A program made the translations under genes and the position numbers. DNA of 64,000 nt from Prionace glauca (taxonomy: Eukaryota > Chordata > Chondrichthyes > Carcharhiniformes > Carcharhinidae): positions 20,726,291 through 20,790,290 of the forward strand of contig CM075760.1 in the NCBI GenBank assembly GCA_037974335.1, given 5' to 3'. Positions 32,268 through 42,599 of this stretch are shown here, in pieces. The notes under the pieces are model-generated. The model saw nothing but the letters and a program-made list of their open reading frames with translations. It ran no database searches and had not been told where the DNA came from. Every line of letters starts with the position of its first letter. The stretch's first letter is position 1.

Positions 32268-32525
32268 TTCTGTTTGGAACCCCCAAATGCCCATCCAATT
32301 TTCTTTGAAATTATTTATTGTCTCCACTTCCTCCACCTTCTTAGGCAGCGAGTTCCAGGTCATCACCATTCGTTACATCAAATTATTCTTCCTCACATCC
32401 ACCCCCGCATCTCTGACTCAAAACTTTAAATCTATGACCCCGCCTTGTTCTTGTCCCACCAACGAATGGGAACAGCTTTTCTTTGTCCACCTGATCTAAA
32501 CCTGTCAGGAATATGTAGCTGGAAA
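32268..32525 (-). mobile_element. Old LINE-like fragment
   Basis: The minus strand resembles the C-terminal part of a LINE and its tail (AAATGCCCATCCAATTTTC, GAGTTCCAGGTCATCACCAT, TTCTTCCTCACATCCACC). No reverse transcriptase core is left. The family is not certain. Confidence 0.45.
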
Positions 32526-32605
32526 TCCCTCCCTAATAGCACTGTGGGCATACTTACACCTCAGGCATTGTAGCAGTTCAAGAAGGCAGTTTTGGGGTTG
32601 ACCAT
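32520..32605 (+). repeat. Fragment of dispersed CTCCCTCCCTAACAGC-type repeat
   Basis: GGAAATCCCTCCCTAATAGC, ACTGTGGGCATACTTACACC and GCAGTTCAAGAAGGCAG match the repeat that is split by a Penelope-like insertion at 41.79-42.3 kb. Confidence 0.6.
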
Positions 32606-32805
32606 GGCCGAGGCAGCTACATCCAGACACATATTCTGTTATAAAAGGACTGCAGATTATGGGGCTGGACTCTCTTGACCACATTCTGGTGACTACTCAG
32701 TTTCTGCAATCACAGATCATTAAAGCTGCTTAGCAAGGCTCCAAAAGAGGACCTGGTGAGAATATTTACACAGAATGCATTAGAATTAAACTTACTCCAT
32801 AAGTT

Positions 32806-33112
32806 TGAGCAGCATGGTAGCACAGTGGTTAGCACTGCTACCTCATAGGATTTGATTCCTGGCTTGGGTCACTATCTGTGTGGATTCAGCACATTCTCTC
32901 CATGTCCTCATTTCCTCCGGGTGCTCCAGTTTCCTCCCAAAGTCTAAAGATGTGCAGATTAGGTGGAATGGCCTTGTTAAATTGCCCCTTAGTATCAGGG
33001 GGACTAGCTAGGGTAAATGCATGGGAGATCGGGCCTGGGTGTGATTGTGGTCAGTGCAGACTCAATGGGTCAAATGGCCTCCTTCTGCACTATAAGATTC
33101 TATGAATCTATG
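32806..33112 (+). mobile_element. tRNA-derived SINE, full length
   Basis: Head GCATGGTAGCACAGTGGTTA, body TTCCTCCGGGTGCTCCAG, tail CAGTGCAGACTCAATGGGTC and CTTCTGCACTATAAGATTC. Confidence 0.9.
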
Positions 33113-34080
33113 CATAACCAGCTGGTGTTCAGTGGCTGAGATATCCGAAACTGTAAAAAAGGGGGTCTGACCAATCAACAAATGATGGTAGGTAGTAGAT
33201 TAAGAAGCGTTCTCAGGCATTACTTCAATTATTTTATCATAGATTTGTGATAAGAACTGTGAAGGTTTTGTGATCCGGTAGTCAGTGAAGTGACGATACA
33301 CTCCAAGCAGCACTGATCTGAAAAGTTGACCTCTAAGAGTGGATTCTAATGGTTATAATCCGACCCAAGCCAATGAAAAATTCACAGCTCGAGTGGGCAC
33401 CAGACAGATTTCTTATCTGTGTTTTAGAAACTAAGAGCCAGACACTTATCGATAAAATGATTTGAGAATAGAGCCAACATTTTGAGTCTGGATGACACTT
33501 CATAGGACCTCTCATGAAGGGTCATCCAGACTTGAAAAGTTGGCTCTATGCCCTCATAAGAACACGGATCTTGCACCTCGACACGGATGCTGTCAGACCT
33601 GCTGGGATTTTCCAGCATTTTCTGTTTTTGTTTGACTTTTATAATAAATGATTAAGTCTGATTGGAATCCCCACGACCCTTCCACAGAACAGAAAGAAAG
33701 TGGTGACAAAAGGAGAAAAAGCTTATGGATGATAAAGTCTGGGTTCTGATTCTGAGCCCGTGTAGAATTAACAAAATGAGTGAACCAGTTTATAAAGAAC
33801 AGAAATTACCCATCCCAAACAAAGACTGATCAAATTAAAATAGGTTGAGGAATATAACAAAAAAATTAATAGATGAAGTTTAAAATCAAGTTTCTTTTGT
33901 TGTTAGAGAGGGGATTTCTCACAGTAACTTCACTGCAGTGAAGCCTACTTGAGACTAATTATAAACTTTAAGTTTTTTAAAGTTATTTTGTTAGATGGGT
34001 TTTGAATACCTTGAGATTAAAAACTAAAAAAGGCTATTGAAACAGGGTGGACTGACTTAGACTAACGTAGAATAAGGACC
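33113..34080. other. Unassigned stretch with repeat pieces
   Basis: A reverse copy of the AGCAGGTCTG-type repeat lies at about 33470-33640 (TCATGAAGGGTCATCCAGAC, GACCTGCTGGGATTTTCC). A SINE tail fragment lies at about 33915-33972 (ACAGTAACTTCACTGCAGTG). The rest is AT-rich without recognisable genes. Confidence 0.45.
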
Positions 34081-34084
34081 ACAG

Positions 34085-34800
34085 TGTGCCTTATTTATAT
34101 AATACAAAGGTACTGTCTGCATAGAGACACATATAACCACTGGTAGAGAATTTAAACATGTATTTCAGATTTAAATATATACTTTTTGTACTAAAATGTA
34201 TACCTTGGCCAAACTGCAGACTGCATAAAGTATAATGGGATAAAAGCTGAGTGAGACAGGCCACATTCTTTCAGAACAGTGAAGCCACAGAACACAGTTT
34301 TTATCAGTATGAGTTATAAAAGTACACGCTTCCCAGACATTAGAATGAATAGAATTATTCATTTTTTATTGATAAGGGACAGCTCAGCAGATAGTGGAAA
34401 GAAACTTGTGAACCCTATTAGCTATGTCATTGAAGTTGCTGAGAATCAGTTAGAAAGCAACCTTTGAACCCTATGGATCTACATAAGTGAAAGTAGCAAA
34501 GTAACAGTGGGCAGGAACTTCCAGATTCTACAGACCAATGAATTCCCATTCTTCCACAAGATGGAATGTTATTGGCCAAGGTAAATATTGTGCACGAACA
34601 TGATTGGAGCATCCAGTTGGAATGACAGAGTGGGTGGGTGAAATGAACCTTCAAAATAGTATAACTATATGGCCAATGAATAACTTTATAAAGGAATTGG
34701 ACTGCCCAGCTGCCTTTCTCCCAGTGCACGTTGGTCAATAAAGAATGTCTTAAACCAATGCAGTGTCTTCTGCAAATCTTTATGAATTGGGTTCATCTCA
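34085..34800 (+). mobile_element. LTR-like fossil (weak)
   Basis: A stretch with promoter-like CCAATGAATAACTTTATAAAGG at about 34673 followed by a poly(A) signal AATAAAGA at about 34738 and a short downstream part. This is the spacing seen in solo LTRs of retrovirus-like elements. Limits are approximate, no internal region or target duplication was identified, and the family is unknown. Confidence 0.3.
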
Positions 34801-34900
34801 ATACTTGGCTTCCGAGAAAAACTCCCATCATATGTAAAGTGATGTAATTGTGTGCCAAGTTTTTTTTGCTCACTCCCCACCCCTTTAAGTTCTGCAGAAA
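34795..34900. repeat. Segment paralogous to the ZNF-7 3' end
   Basis: ATGTAAAGTGATGTAATTG, GTGCCAAGTTTT and TGCTCACTCCCCACCCC match 40710-40790 in the same orientation. A ZNF 3' flank therefore once lay here or was copied here. Confidence 0.45.
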
Positions 34901-35222
34901 AGTTAACCCTTTCAGTGAACAGTTGGTTTGTTTGTAAATCACCTGGTAGTTTTTGATTGAGGATTTATGGGAACCAGTTAAATGTAGAAATTTTAAGCGT
35001 AGCCTGGAGGAATTTGGAATAACTGAGACTTTTATTGTGTTGTCAATCCAATTCCAGATTAAGAACAAATATTTTACACCTGCAATATGTTTGGGATTTT
35101 AAATTAACAAAGACTAGATGTTGCCTCTAAAATCAGCCTTGGAGGTCGGCTTAAAAATAAAGTTGTTATAATGAAGGGGAATGAAGGATCTTACATCTTG
35201 TTTAATCAAGGAGTTGTGAGCT
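34901..35222. other. Unassigned AT-rich stretch
   Basis: No gene or repeat was recognised. Confidence 0.4.
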
Positions 35223-35224
35223 TA

Positions 35225-36070
35225 GACCATAAGATATAGGAGCAGAATTAGGCCACTCGGCCCATCAAGTCTTCTCCACTATTCAATCATGACTGATATT
35301 TTTCTCATCCCCATTCCCCATAATCCCTGATCCCTTATTAACCAAGAACCTATCTATCTCTGTCTTACAGACTCTCGATGAGCTGGCCTTCACAGCTTTA
35401 TGTGGTAAAGTGTTCCATAGATTCACCACTCTCTGGCTGAAGAAATTGCTCTTCATCTTTGTTTTAAAGGATCATCCCTTTAGCCTGAGATTGTGCCCTC
35501 TAGTTCTAGTTTTTTACTAAGTTTCAATAAGATCCTCTCTAAACTCCAATGAATACAAACCCAGAGTCCTCAACCATTCTTCATATAGCTCTTCATTCCA
35601 GAGATCATTCTTGTTAACCTCCTCCAGATTCTTTCCAAGACCAGCATATCCTTCCTTAGATGTGTGGCCCAAAACTGCTCACAATACTCCAAATGGGGCC
35701 TGACCAGAGCCTTATACATTCTCAGAAGTATATTGCTACTCTTGTATCCTAGCCTGCTTGACATGAATGCTAACATTGCATTTGCCTTCCTAACTGCTGA
35801 CTAAACCTGCATGTTAGCTTTAAAAGAACCTTGAACAATAACTCCCAAGTCCCTTTGTGCTTCTGATTTTCGAAGCATTTCCTCATTTAGAAAATAGTTT
35901 ATGCATCCAATCCTCCTACCCAAGTGCATAATCTCACAGTTGTCCAGATTGTATTCCACCTGCCACTTCTTTGCCCACTTTCCGAGCCCATCAAAGTCCT
36001 TCTGCAGTCCTCCTGCTTCCCCAATACTACCTGTCCCTCCACATATCTTTGTATCATCTGCAGACCATCC
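35225..36070 (-). mobile_element. Old CR1-type LINE 3' half
   Basis: Antisense: tail ATAAGATATAGGAGCAGAAT and AGGCCACTCGGCCCATCAAG. ORF2 C-terminus readable as MLAFMSSRLGYKSSNIL, YKALVRPHLEYCEQFWA and HLRKDMLVLERI (35570-35776). Further upstream near 36.05 kb a trace of the FADD region (TTTGTATCATCTGCAGACC) ends the copy. Many breaks, so an old insertion. Confidence 0.8.
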
Positions 36071-36074
36071 AATG

Positions 36075-36126
36075 GCACTGCTGCCTTAAAAAAGCAAATA
36101 CAACAATGGTTTTGGCATATACTAGA
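36075..36126. repeat. Chimeric short repeat (copy 1)
   Basis: GGCACTGCTGCCTTAAAAAA and AAATACAACAATGGTTTTGG nearly match 38756-38808. The first 12 bases are the tRNA-SINE head, the remainder is unrelated. Confidence 0.5.
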
Positions 36127-36172
36127 AGGCAACAGTACCTTCTTTTCCATCTTCCAATCATTAAAGTATATT

Positions 36173-37213
36173 GTGAAATGTTTGTGGTGCTCTGTCACTT
36201 TAAGAAGCTATAACTGTGAGAGAGAATGCTGAGGATTCATTGTTTGATATTTACGAGCTGTGAGAACTTGTGTGTTTTGTTTTATGTGATGTTTGTATAT
36301 GTGTTTTATCATTGTCCTGAGCTACATTTGTTAAAGCTTATCTTTTTGGGGAATTAACTGTTACATAAGCAGGGGCTAGTTTTATGGCTGATAGAATTGG
36401 ATATAAAATTGGATATCCTAAATTAAAGAATTGGGCATATTAAAAATCAAACACAGTCAAACCTCAGGCAGGCTAGCTGTACAATACACAAACCTGTCTA
36501 GGCCTGACTCATCAACCTCCTACCAAAGGTCATTGCACCCTACTGATACTTAGCAGGAGATCATATGCACCCCATTGAAATGCACCAGCCTATTGTGAGA
36601 AGCCCAGGTCAGGCCAGACTTTCTGTCACCAAGAGTTCCTGCACTTGGCTTAATCTGATAACCGGTTACATGTAAGCAGCAGCATGGAGATGGACACCCT
36701 GGGGGTGGACCCTGGTGTCCTGTCAGGCAGACATCAAGAAACCCACTGGGTATTGGAACCCCCTCCTGGGACCTCATTGGCCAGAAGCCAGAGAAGTTTC
36801 TGGAAAGGCAAGCAGGCAGGGGATAAAGGAACATGTTTGCAGACGCCAGAGAGGGAAGACTGGAGAAGACTCGATGAAGGAGGCGACCCTTTAGCATTCG
36901 GAAGGCTGACCAGAGAAGAAGGAAGGAAGAAGCTGCCATCGAGACTCACCTTTGTGACGATAGACCAGACGGACTCAGAGAATCGAGCCTGCAGTTTTAG
37001 CCAAACCATCTTTGCGGGTAGTATATCTGATTTTGGGGTATCCTCTTGTTTTATGTGGGTAATTTAAGGGTTATTAGTGTTATTGTTAATAAACCTGTTG
37101 AACCTTGACTTGTGTTTGTCGTTTGTCCACCTTGCAAATAAGGCACCAGGGTAAAACATTGGAGTAAGCAAACTGGTCTAAAGAATCAGAGATATTTTAA
37201 CTTTTCAACATAA
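36173..37213 (+). mobile_element. Solo-LTR-like fossil
   Basis: About 1.04 kb beginning TGTGAAATG and ending CAACA, with CTCATTGGCCAG and GGGGATAAAGGAAC as promoter-like signals (about 36772-36832) and a poly(A) signal AATAAACC at about 37089. Internal genes are absent, so if this is an LTR it is a solo one. It adjoins an old LINE and a chimeric repeat. The family (gypsy- or retrovirus-like) could not be decided. Confidence 0.4.
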
Positions 37214-37627
37214 CCTTATTTGAGTCTTTAATTAAAGGCATTTCTGGAAGTTTAGAAACAGAACCACAAGAATGTTTAAGGAATTCATCCTGGTTATTGT
37301 TGTTATAAAGCTAATACTATGTTTCTCTGCTTGGGTAAGGATGATATTTGTGGGTTCAAAGCTTCAAGCTTTGAAGTTTTCTGTCTGTGATTTAAATCAA
37401 ATAGACTTAAATAAGCAAGTGTAATTAATAAAGCTTTTTTTTCACAAAAGTTGTGAACCTAGAGCCATATTTACTGGCCAGAGATATGATTCCAGGAGAC
37501 TTTGCTAAATTTGTGGGAATTTTAATCCAGATTCCAACTCACACATGTGAGTATGAGAGAGTTTTAATTGTAATGGTTATTTAAAATTTGGGACATGTGA
37601 AAAGATTCTGACCAATTCTGTGTTCAT
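37214..37627. other. Unassigned stretch
   Basis: AT-rich with a short palindromic AAAGCTTCAAGCTTT near 37360. No gene was recognised. Confidence 0.35.
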
Positions 37628-38510
37628 TGAATCATAGAATTTCTCCAGTGCAGAAGGGACCATTCGAACTGCGCACAGATATTTTGGCCTTGGAGGGAGT
37701 GCAGAGGAGGTTTACTAGGCTGATACCAGAGTTGAGGGGGTTGAGCTATGAGGAGAGGCTGAATGAACTAGGCTTGTACTCGTTGGAGTTTAGAAGAATG
37801 AGGGGAGATCTCATTGAGACGTATAAGATGATGAATGGGATGGATAGGATAGAGGTGGAGAGACTCTTCCCGCTCAAAAAAGGTAGGACTAGGGGGCACA
37901 GCCTCAAGATAAAGGGGGGGACGTTTTAGAACGGAGTTGAGGAGGAACTTCTTCACTCAAAGGGTGGTGAATCTCTGGAATTCTCTACCCGTTGAAGTGG
38001 TGGAGGCTGCCTCGCTAAATATTTTCAAGAAGCGGGTTGATGGGTTTTTGATAAGAGAGGGGATTAAGGGTTATGGGGAGAGGGCCAGAATGTGGAACTG
38101 AGCCACGACAGATCAGTCATGATCTTATTGAATGGCGGGGCAGGCTCGAGGGGCCGGATGGCCTACTCCTGCTCCTATTTCTTATGTTCTTATGAACTAT
38201 CGAGTCTGCACCATGTCTCTAACAGAGCATCTTACCCAGTCCCTCTACTGTGCCCTGTCCCTGTAATCTCACACATTTACCATGGTTAACCTATCTAACC
38301 CACACAGCTTGGGATACTAAGAGGGAATTCAACACTGCAAATCCACCAAACCTGGGCATCTTTGGTCTGTGGGTGGAAACCGGAGCAGCTGGAAGAAGCC
38401 CATGCAGACACAGAGAGAACGTGCGAACTCCACACAGACACTCACCCAAGGCTGGAATTAAATGCGGGACACTGCGAGGTAGCAGTGCTAACCTCTTTGC
38501 AACCATGTCA
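37628..38510 (-). mobile_element. tRNA-derived SINE split by a LINE-1 tail
   Basis: SINE tail part at 37628-37670 (AATCATAGAATTTCTCCAGTG) and the remaining body and head at about 38192-38510 (ACTATCGAGTCTGCACC to GGTTAGCACTGCTACC-like on the minus strand). The LINE-1 insert (37670-38193, +) lies between them. Confidence 0.85.
37670..38193 (+). mobile_element. LINE-1 3' end (copy D), nested in a SINE
   Basis: ORF2 C-terminus (DILALEGVQRRFTRLIPELR, YKMMNGMDRIEVERLFPLKK) with a frame break near 37.88 kb, then tail ending TTTCTTATGTTCTTATG. A short GAAC(T) repeat at both borders is the probable target duplication. Confidence 0.88.
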
Positions 38511-38524
38511 CCCTATAGTTGAGG

Positions 38525-38715
38525 CCAAAACATTGTCTGATTTCAAGAAGATGTGAAATACACTCTTGGGGCTAAAGGGATCAAGGGATATGGGAGGTGG
38601 TGGGGGTGGGGGAGAAATAGGATATTGAATTCAATGATCAGTCATGATCAAGATGAATGGTGTAGCAGGTGCAAAGGACCGAATGGCCTACTCCTGCTTC
38701 TGGTTTCTATGTTTC
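38525..38715 (+). mobile_element. Old LINE 3' tail
   Basis: AAACATTGTCTGATTTCAAG, TCAAGGGATATGGGAGG, ATGATCAAGATGAATGG and GGACCGAATGGCCTACTCCTG. Only the terminal ~190 bases. Confidence 0.65.
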
Positions 38716-38737
38716 TCTCCACTGTGCCAGCAATCTA

Positions 38738-38808
38738 TCCAGTGGCACAGTGGTTAGCACTGCTGCCTTAAAAAAGCAAATACAACAATGGCTTTGGCAT
38801 AAACTAGA
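38738..38808 (+). repeat. Chimeric short repeat (copy 2): SINE head joined to another tail
   Basis: Starts as a tRNA-SINE head (CAGTGGCACAGTGGTTAGCA) and switches after CTGCCTTA to AAAAAGCAAATACAACAATG, as at 36.08 kb. Confidence 0.5.
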
Positions 38809-38842
38809 ATGTGAGTGACAGTTTGACAACGGAGTCAAAGAC

Positions 38843-39500
38843 ATAAGAACATAAGAAATAGGAGCAAGAGTAGGCCATCTGGCCCTTCGAGCCTGCCCCG
38901 CCATTCAATAAGATCATGGCTGATTTGTCGTGGCTCAGCTCCACCTTCCCGCCCTCTCCCCATAACCCTTAATCCCTTCTCTTATCAAAAACCCATCAAC
39001 CCGTTTCTTAAAAATATTTAGCGAGGCAGCCTCCAACACTTCAACGGGCAGAGAATTCCAGAGATTCACCACCCTTTGAGTGAAGAAGTTCCGCCTCAAC
39101 TCTGTTCTAAACCGCTTCCCCTTTACCTTGAGGCTGTGCCCCCTAGTCCTACTGTCTTTTTTGAGCGGGAAGAGTCTCTCCACCTCTATCCTATCCATCC
39201 CATTCATCATCTTATACGTCTCAATGAGATCTCCCCCCTGACCTTCTGCAAAAACCTCTTGTGAGGTACCTTGTCAAACGCCTTCTGAAAATCCAGAAAG
39301 ACCACATCCACCGGCTCTCCTCTATCCACTGCCCTAGACACATCCTCATAGAACTCCAGTAAATTTGTCAGACACGACTTCCCTTCAATGAAACCGTGTT
39401 GCGTCCGCCCTATCAAGCAATTCCCCTCAAGATGCCTCGCTATTTCCTCCTTAATGACGGATTCTAACATTTTACCTACCACAGACGTTAAACTAACCGG
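38843..39500 (-). mobile_element. LINE-1 copy E with a large internal deletion
   Basis: The 3' end (38843-39235: RIEVERLFPLKKDSRTRGHS, TQRVVNLWNSLPVEV) is joined directly to an upstream reverse transcriptase part (39236-39482: MLESVIKEEIARHLEGN, DFQKAFDKVPHKRFL). The catalytic FADD region between them, roughly 0.7-0.8 kb in copy A, is missing. Confidence 0.85.
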
Positions 39501-40070
39501 CCTATATCAGGAGCAAAAGATACCTTGGGAGGTGGAGAAGAAAGTGACAGAGATTACGAGTGGGTCCTTGGTAGGTTTTCTAAAGAGATTCAGAAAGGAA
39601 GTAGCAAGTTGGAAAAAGTCCAGAATAAATTAATCTACAGTTGCACTGTGCCTTACAACTGAATACAAAATACAAAGGGTTCAGGGAACTGGTGGATAAA
39701 CTGCATAATGGATCTGATTGCTGGCAGGAGAGCATGTCTGTCCTGGGCAATCAGTTACATTGGGAATAGGGGACAGATGATAGGATGAGTGGTGCTCAGA
39801 AAAATCTACTGCTGTTAGGCTAAGATATTGATTTACAGTCAGAAAATATCAGATCCAGTGAAGAGTTCGAAGTTGGCATGGGGACTTTGAGGAAGCTAAT
39901 TCAGCCACAAAGTGACACCTCCCTGAAGCAGTCCACTCCCTGTGTTTAGCTAAAACAAACAACCTGAGCCACACGAGTCACCAGCCAGCAGATTTAGTTG
40001 TTTTCTTCAAAAAAAAAATCACTAAAAGTACTCCCACCTCTCCTGTGTGATAAGGGAAAGAATCAATCTG
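39501..40070. other. Unassigned stretch
   Basis: No recognisable gene. A (A)10 run lies near 40010. Confidence 0.35.
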
Positions 40071-40192
40071 TCTGAGGCCAGAACTCTCCATTCACCTGAC
40101 GAAGAGGCAGTCCCCTCGAAAGCTTGTGAGTATATTATCAAATAAATAGGTTGGACTAAAACCTGGTGTTGTCAGACTTTTTACTGTGATAA
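40071..40192 (+). mobile_element. Penelope-like element 3' tail
   Basis: CAGAACTCTCCATTCACCTG, CAAATAAATAGGTTGGAC, AAAACCTGGTGTTGTCAGAC, ending TTTTTACTG. Related to the 51-bp insert at 30576. Confidence 0.75.
40096..40121 (+). other. Hammerhead-ribozyme-like core, best-kept plus-strand copy
   Basis: CTGACGA (40096-40102), A, GAGG-CAGTCC-CCTC hairpin, GAAA (40118-40121). Both conserved strands and stem II are intact. The downstream AGCTTGTGAG could start stem III. Pairing of stem I is not shown. Confidence 0.5.
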
Positions 40193-40643
40193 GGGAATGC
40201 CAGTGTGTGTGTGATTAGTCATGACTTTTGCACTGTCATGATCCACAACACTTACTCCAAATTTGTTTGCTTAGTTGAAGGAATACCATACATTTGAGTC
40301 ATAATTGTTGAAGCAGGGTGTTGTTTGCAAGCATCGCAGATTTGAAGAATTAGTTTGGAAAGGGAATGAAAATTAATTCAATTTGAAATGCTGTGTGTTT
40401 CTATTTGAAATAAATACAGACTGTACCTAAATATAAAAGGAATGATTTGGGTTTGAAAGTAAATTGTTCAAGGTTAGGATTCTGAAGGCCAATTTTGCTC
40501 CCAAAACATAAAGATAAGGCTGCAAACCAGTTTCAACTTTCCAAAACATTTGAATTAAAATTGTTGAGATTCGGTTAACAACACATTTCACAAAGTATTT
40601 TCAACTTTGATGAAGTAGCAAATATTGAAAATTGAATTGGTGT
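40193..40643. other. AT-rich 3' flank of ZNF-7
   Basis: No gene or repeat was recognised. Confidence 0.35.
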
Positions 40644-41273
40644 TCAAAAAAGGATAGCTAAAAGAGATGAAATTTGAACAAAACTGAAGAAAATAATATG
40701 AAAGAATTTTTTTAAATTATGTAAGTTGATGCAATTGCATGCCAAGTTTCCTCTGCCCACTCCCCGCCTCTCTTGAGTGACTTTGTGCATCAGCAGATGG
40801 GATGACTGAGTGTACTCATTCCCACACTTGGTGCCATTGAATGACCTGACTCCAGTGTGAACCTGCTGGTGTGTCAGGAGGCTGGATGACCGCGTGAAGC
40901 ATTTCCCACATTTGGAGCAGGTAAACGGTTTCTCACCAGTGTGAACTCGCTGATGTGTCTGCATGTGAGATAACTGACTGAATCCCTTCCCACAGTGAGA
41001 GCAGGTGAATGGCCTCTCCCCAGAATGAACACGCTGGTGTGTCTGCAGATTGGACAACTGAGTGAATCCCTTCTCACACATTGTGCAAGTGAATGGTCTC
41101 TCCTTGGTGTGAACTCGCTGGTGAATCCGCAGGCTGGATGAATCAGTGAATCCCTTCCCACACTGAGAACAGGTGAGCGGTCTCAACCCAGTGTGACTGT
41201 GCTGATGTGTTTCCAGTTTGGATGGATACTTAAACCCCTTCCCACAGTCCCCACATTTCCATCGTTTCTCCAT
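40644..41273 (-). CDS. C2H2 zinc-finger protein, 5 fingers with aberrant tail (ZNF-7)
   Basis: Predicted 209-residue protein starting [20 protein letters not shown]. Five complete fingers follow (linkers TGLRPL, TKERPF, SGERPF, TGEKPF). The sixth has lost its first cysteine (NGTKCGNEYTQ) and its last histidine (HLLMHKVTQ). The frame then runs about 45 codons into 3' flank DNA (hydrophobic HIIFFSFVQISSLLAILF), which is unlikely to be a selected domain. The array is thus a shortened survivor, possibly a young pseudogene. It is divergent with ZNF-8, and the pair corresponds to ZNF-1/ZNF-2. The exon starts at 41623 behind CTTTACAG. Confidence 0.75.
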   Translation of the reverse strand: MEKRWKCGDCGKGFKYPSKLETHQHSHTGLRPLTCSQCGKGFTDSSSLRIHQRVHTKERPFTCTMCEKGFTQLSNLQTHQRVHSGERPFTCSHCGKGFSQLSHMQTHQRVHTGEKPFTCSKCGKCFTRSSSLLTHQQVHTGVRSFNGTKCGNEYTQSSHLLMHKVTQERRGVGRGNLACNCINLHNLKKFFHIIFFSFVQISSLLAILF

Positions 41274-41623
41274 GATGCAGGTGTCCTTGTCTCTCTCCAG
41301 GTCAGATAATCAGTCAAAGCCACAGAGGGTTACAGTTCCCCCCACTGCTGGTAACTATATGGTTTTCATTCAGGCTGTAGAACTGGTTAAAGCTCTTTCC
41401 ACAATCAGTTCACTGGAGCACTCGCAATCGGGAGTGTATGTGTCTTGGTCCTTTTCCAGCCACACTGATGTTTAAAGCCTTCTGAAGCAAACAAAACAGA
41501 CAAAGATGTTCACCTTCTAGAATCAGAGGCCATTGATATTCACTTTGCAATGACAAAAATGTCAGATCCTGACATGATGCTTGGTTTGATGTTTCTTGCT
41601 GAAAATTCTTCCCTTCTAGTATC
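41274..41623 (-). other. 5' leader of ZNF-7 exon with decayed finger
   Basis: Minus-strand exon start at 41623. The leader contains the family words and the decayed finger near 41350-41470 (CAGTTCACTGGAGCACTCGC region). Confidence 0.55.
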
Positions 41624-41784
41624 CTGTAAAGGAGTTTACAAAGGCATTACTGTCAGTACAGGGTAGAAATTCAGAACAGACAATTCTAGTTTCTATGGGA
41701 CGTTCTTTCCTCATCCATTCCCCAAAAGCTGTAAATCTCCATCCCACACTCTCTCCTTGCATTCTCGCTCTGCTATATCTAATA

Positions 41785-42300
41785 TTACCCTCCCAATTCA
41801 CCAAAGATCCTCAGACAGCACCTTCCAAAACCAGGGCCATTTCCGTCTTGAAGGACAAGGGCAGCAGTTACATGGGAGTCCCCCTCCAAGCCACTCACTA
41901 TCCTGACTTGGAAATATATCGCCATTCCTTCTCAGTCACTGGGTCAAAATCCAGAACTTCCCTCCCTACCAGCAGTGTGGGTTAACACAGTGAGAAGTCT
42001 CACAACACCAGTCTGAAGGTGAGTGGAGTTCACTCTCCACACACCTGACGAAGGGGCAAACCCTAAAGCTTGTGGATTTACTATCAAATAAACCTGTTGG
42101 CTTTAACTTGGCATTGTGGGACTTCCTAGTGTGTTTACCCCAATCCAATGCCAGCATCTCCACATCATTGTGGGTTAACCCACAAATAGAGACTGTAGCG
42201 ATTCAAGATGGCAGCTCACCACCACTTTCTCAAGGGCAACTAGAGATGGGTAATAAATGCTGACCAACCAATGATATCCATGTCTCATGAATGAATAATA
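41785..42300 (+). repeat. Dispersed repeat split by a Penelope-like insert
   Basis: Left part to 41986 (GGGTCAAAATCCAGAACTTC, CCTCCCTACCAGCAGTGTGG). Right part from 42169 (GTAGCGATTCAAGATGGC, CTTTCTCAAGGGCAAC, ATGGGTAATAAATGCTG). It ends with a short A-rich tail. A further fragment lies at 32.52 kb. The family is not named. Confidence 0.65.
41976..42179 (+). mobile_element. Penelope-like insert with 11-bp target duplication and inverted start
   Basis: TGTGGGTTAAC occurs at 41976-41986 and 42169-42179. Between them the first ~45 bases are antisense Penelope-like end sequence (ACAGTGAGAAGTCTCACAAC, GGTGAGTGGAGTTC). The rest is sense (ACACCTGACGAAGGGG, AAATAAACCTGTTGGC, CATCTCCACATCAT). The ribozyme-like core at 42045 has TAAA in place of GAAA. 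Confidence 0.82.
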
Positions 42301-42599
42301 AAAAAAATCCCCTGAGGGTGCTGATTGAGTCTGATTGATAGATCCATGCTTCCTGCCCTGGACAAGGAGAGCTGAAAATCTTCAAGCTGACAGCCACGTT
42401 ACAGTTTTACATTTGGCCATTAATGAACAGCCTGATGATGTGTGTAATACACTGTATTACCTGGTGACAGATTCATGAAGAATGTGAGGAGGTTCTTCAT
42501 TTAGGCAGCGAGAGTGACCGGGAAGTTAAAAAAAACTGAAGCCCAGAATGAGAAAAGAAATGGAAAGGGTGGGAGGGGGGGGAAGAAAGTGTTTTACTC

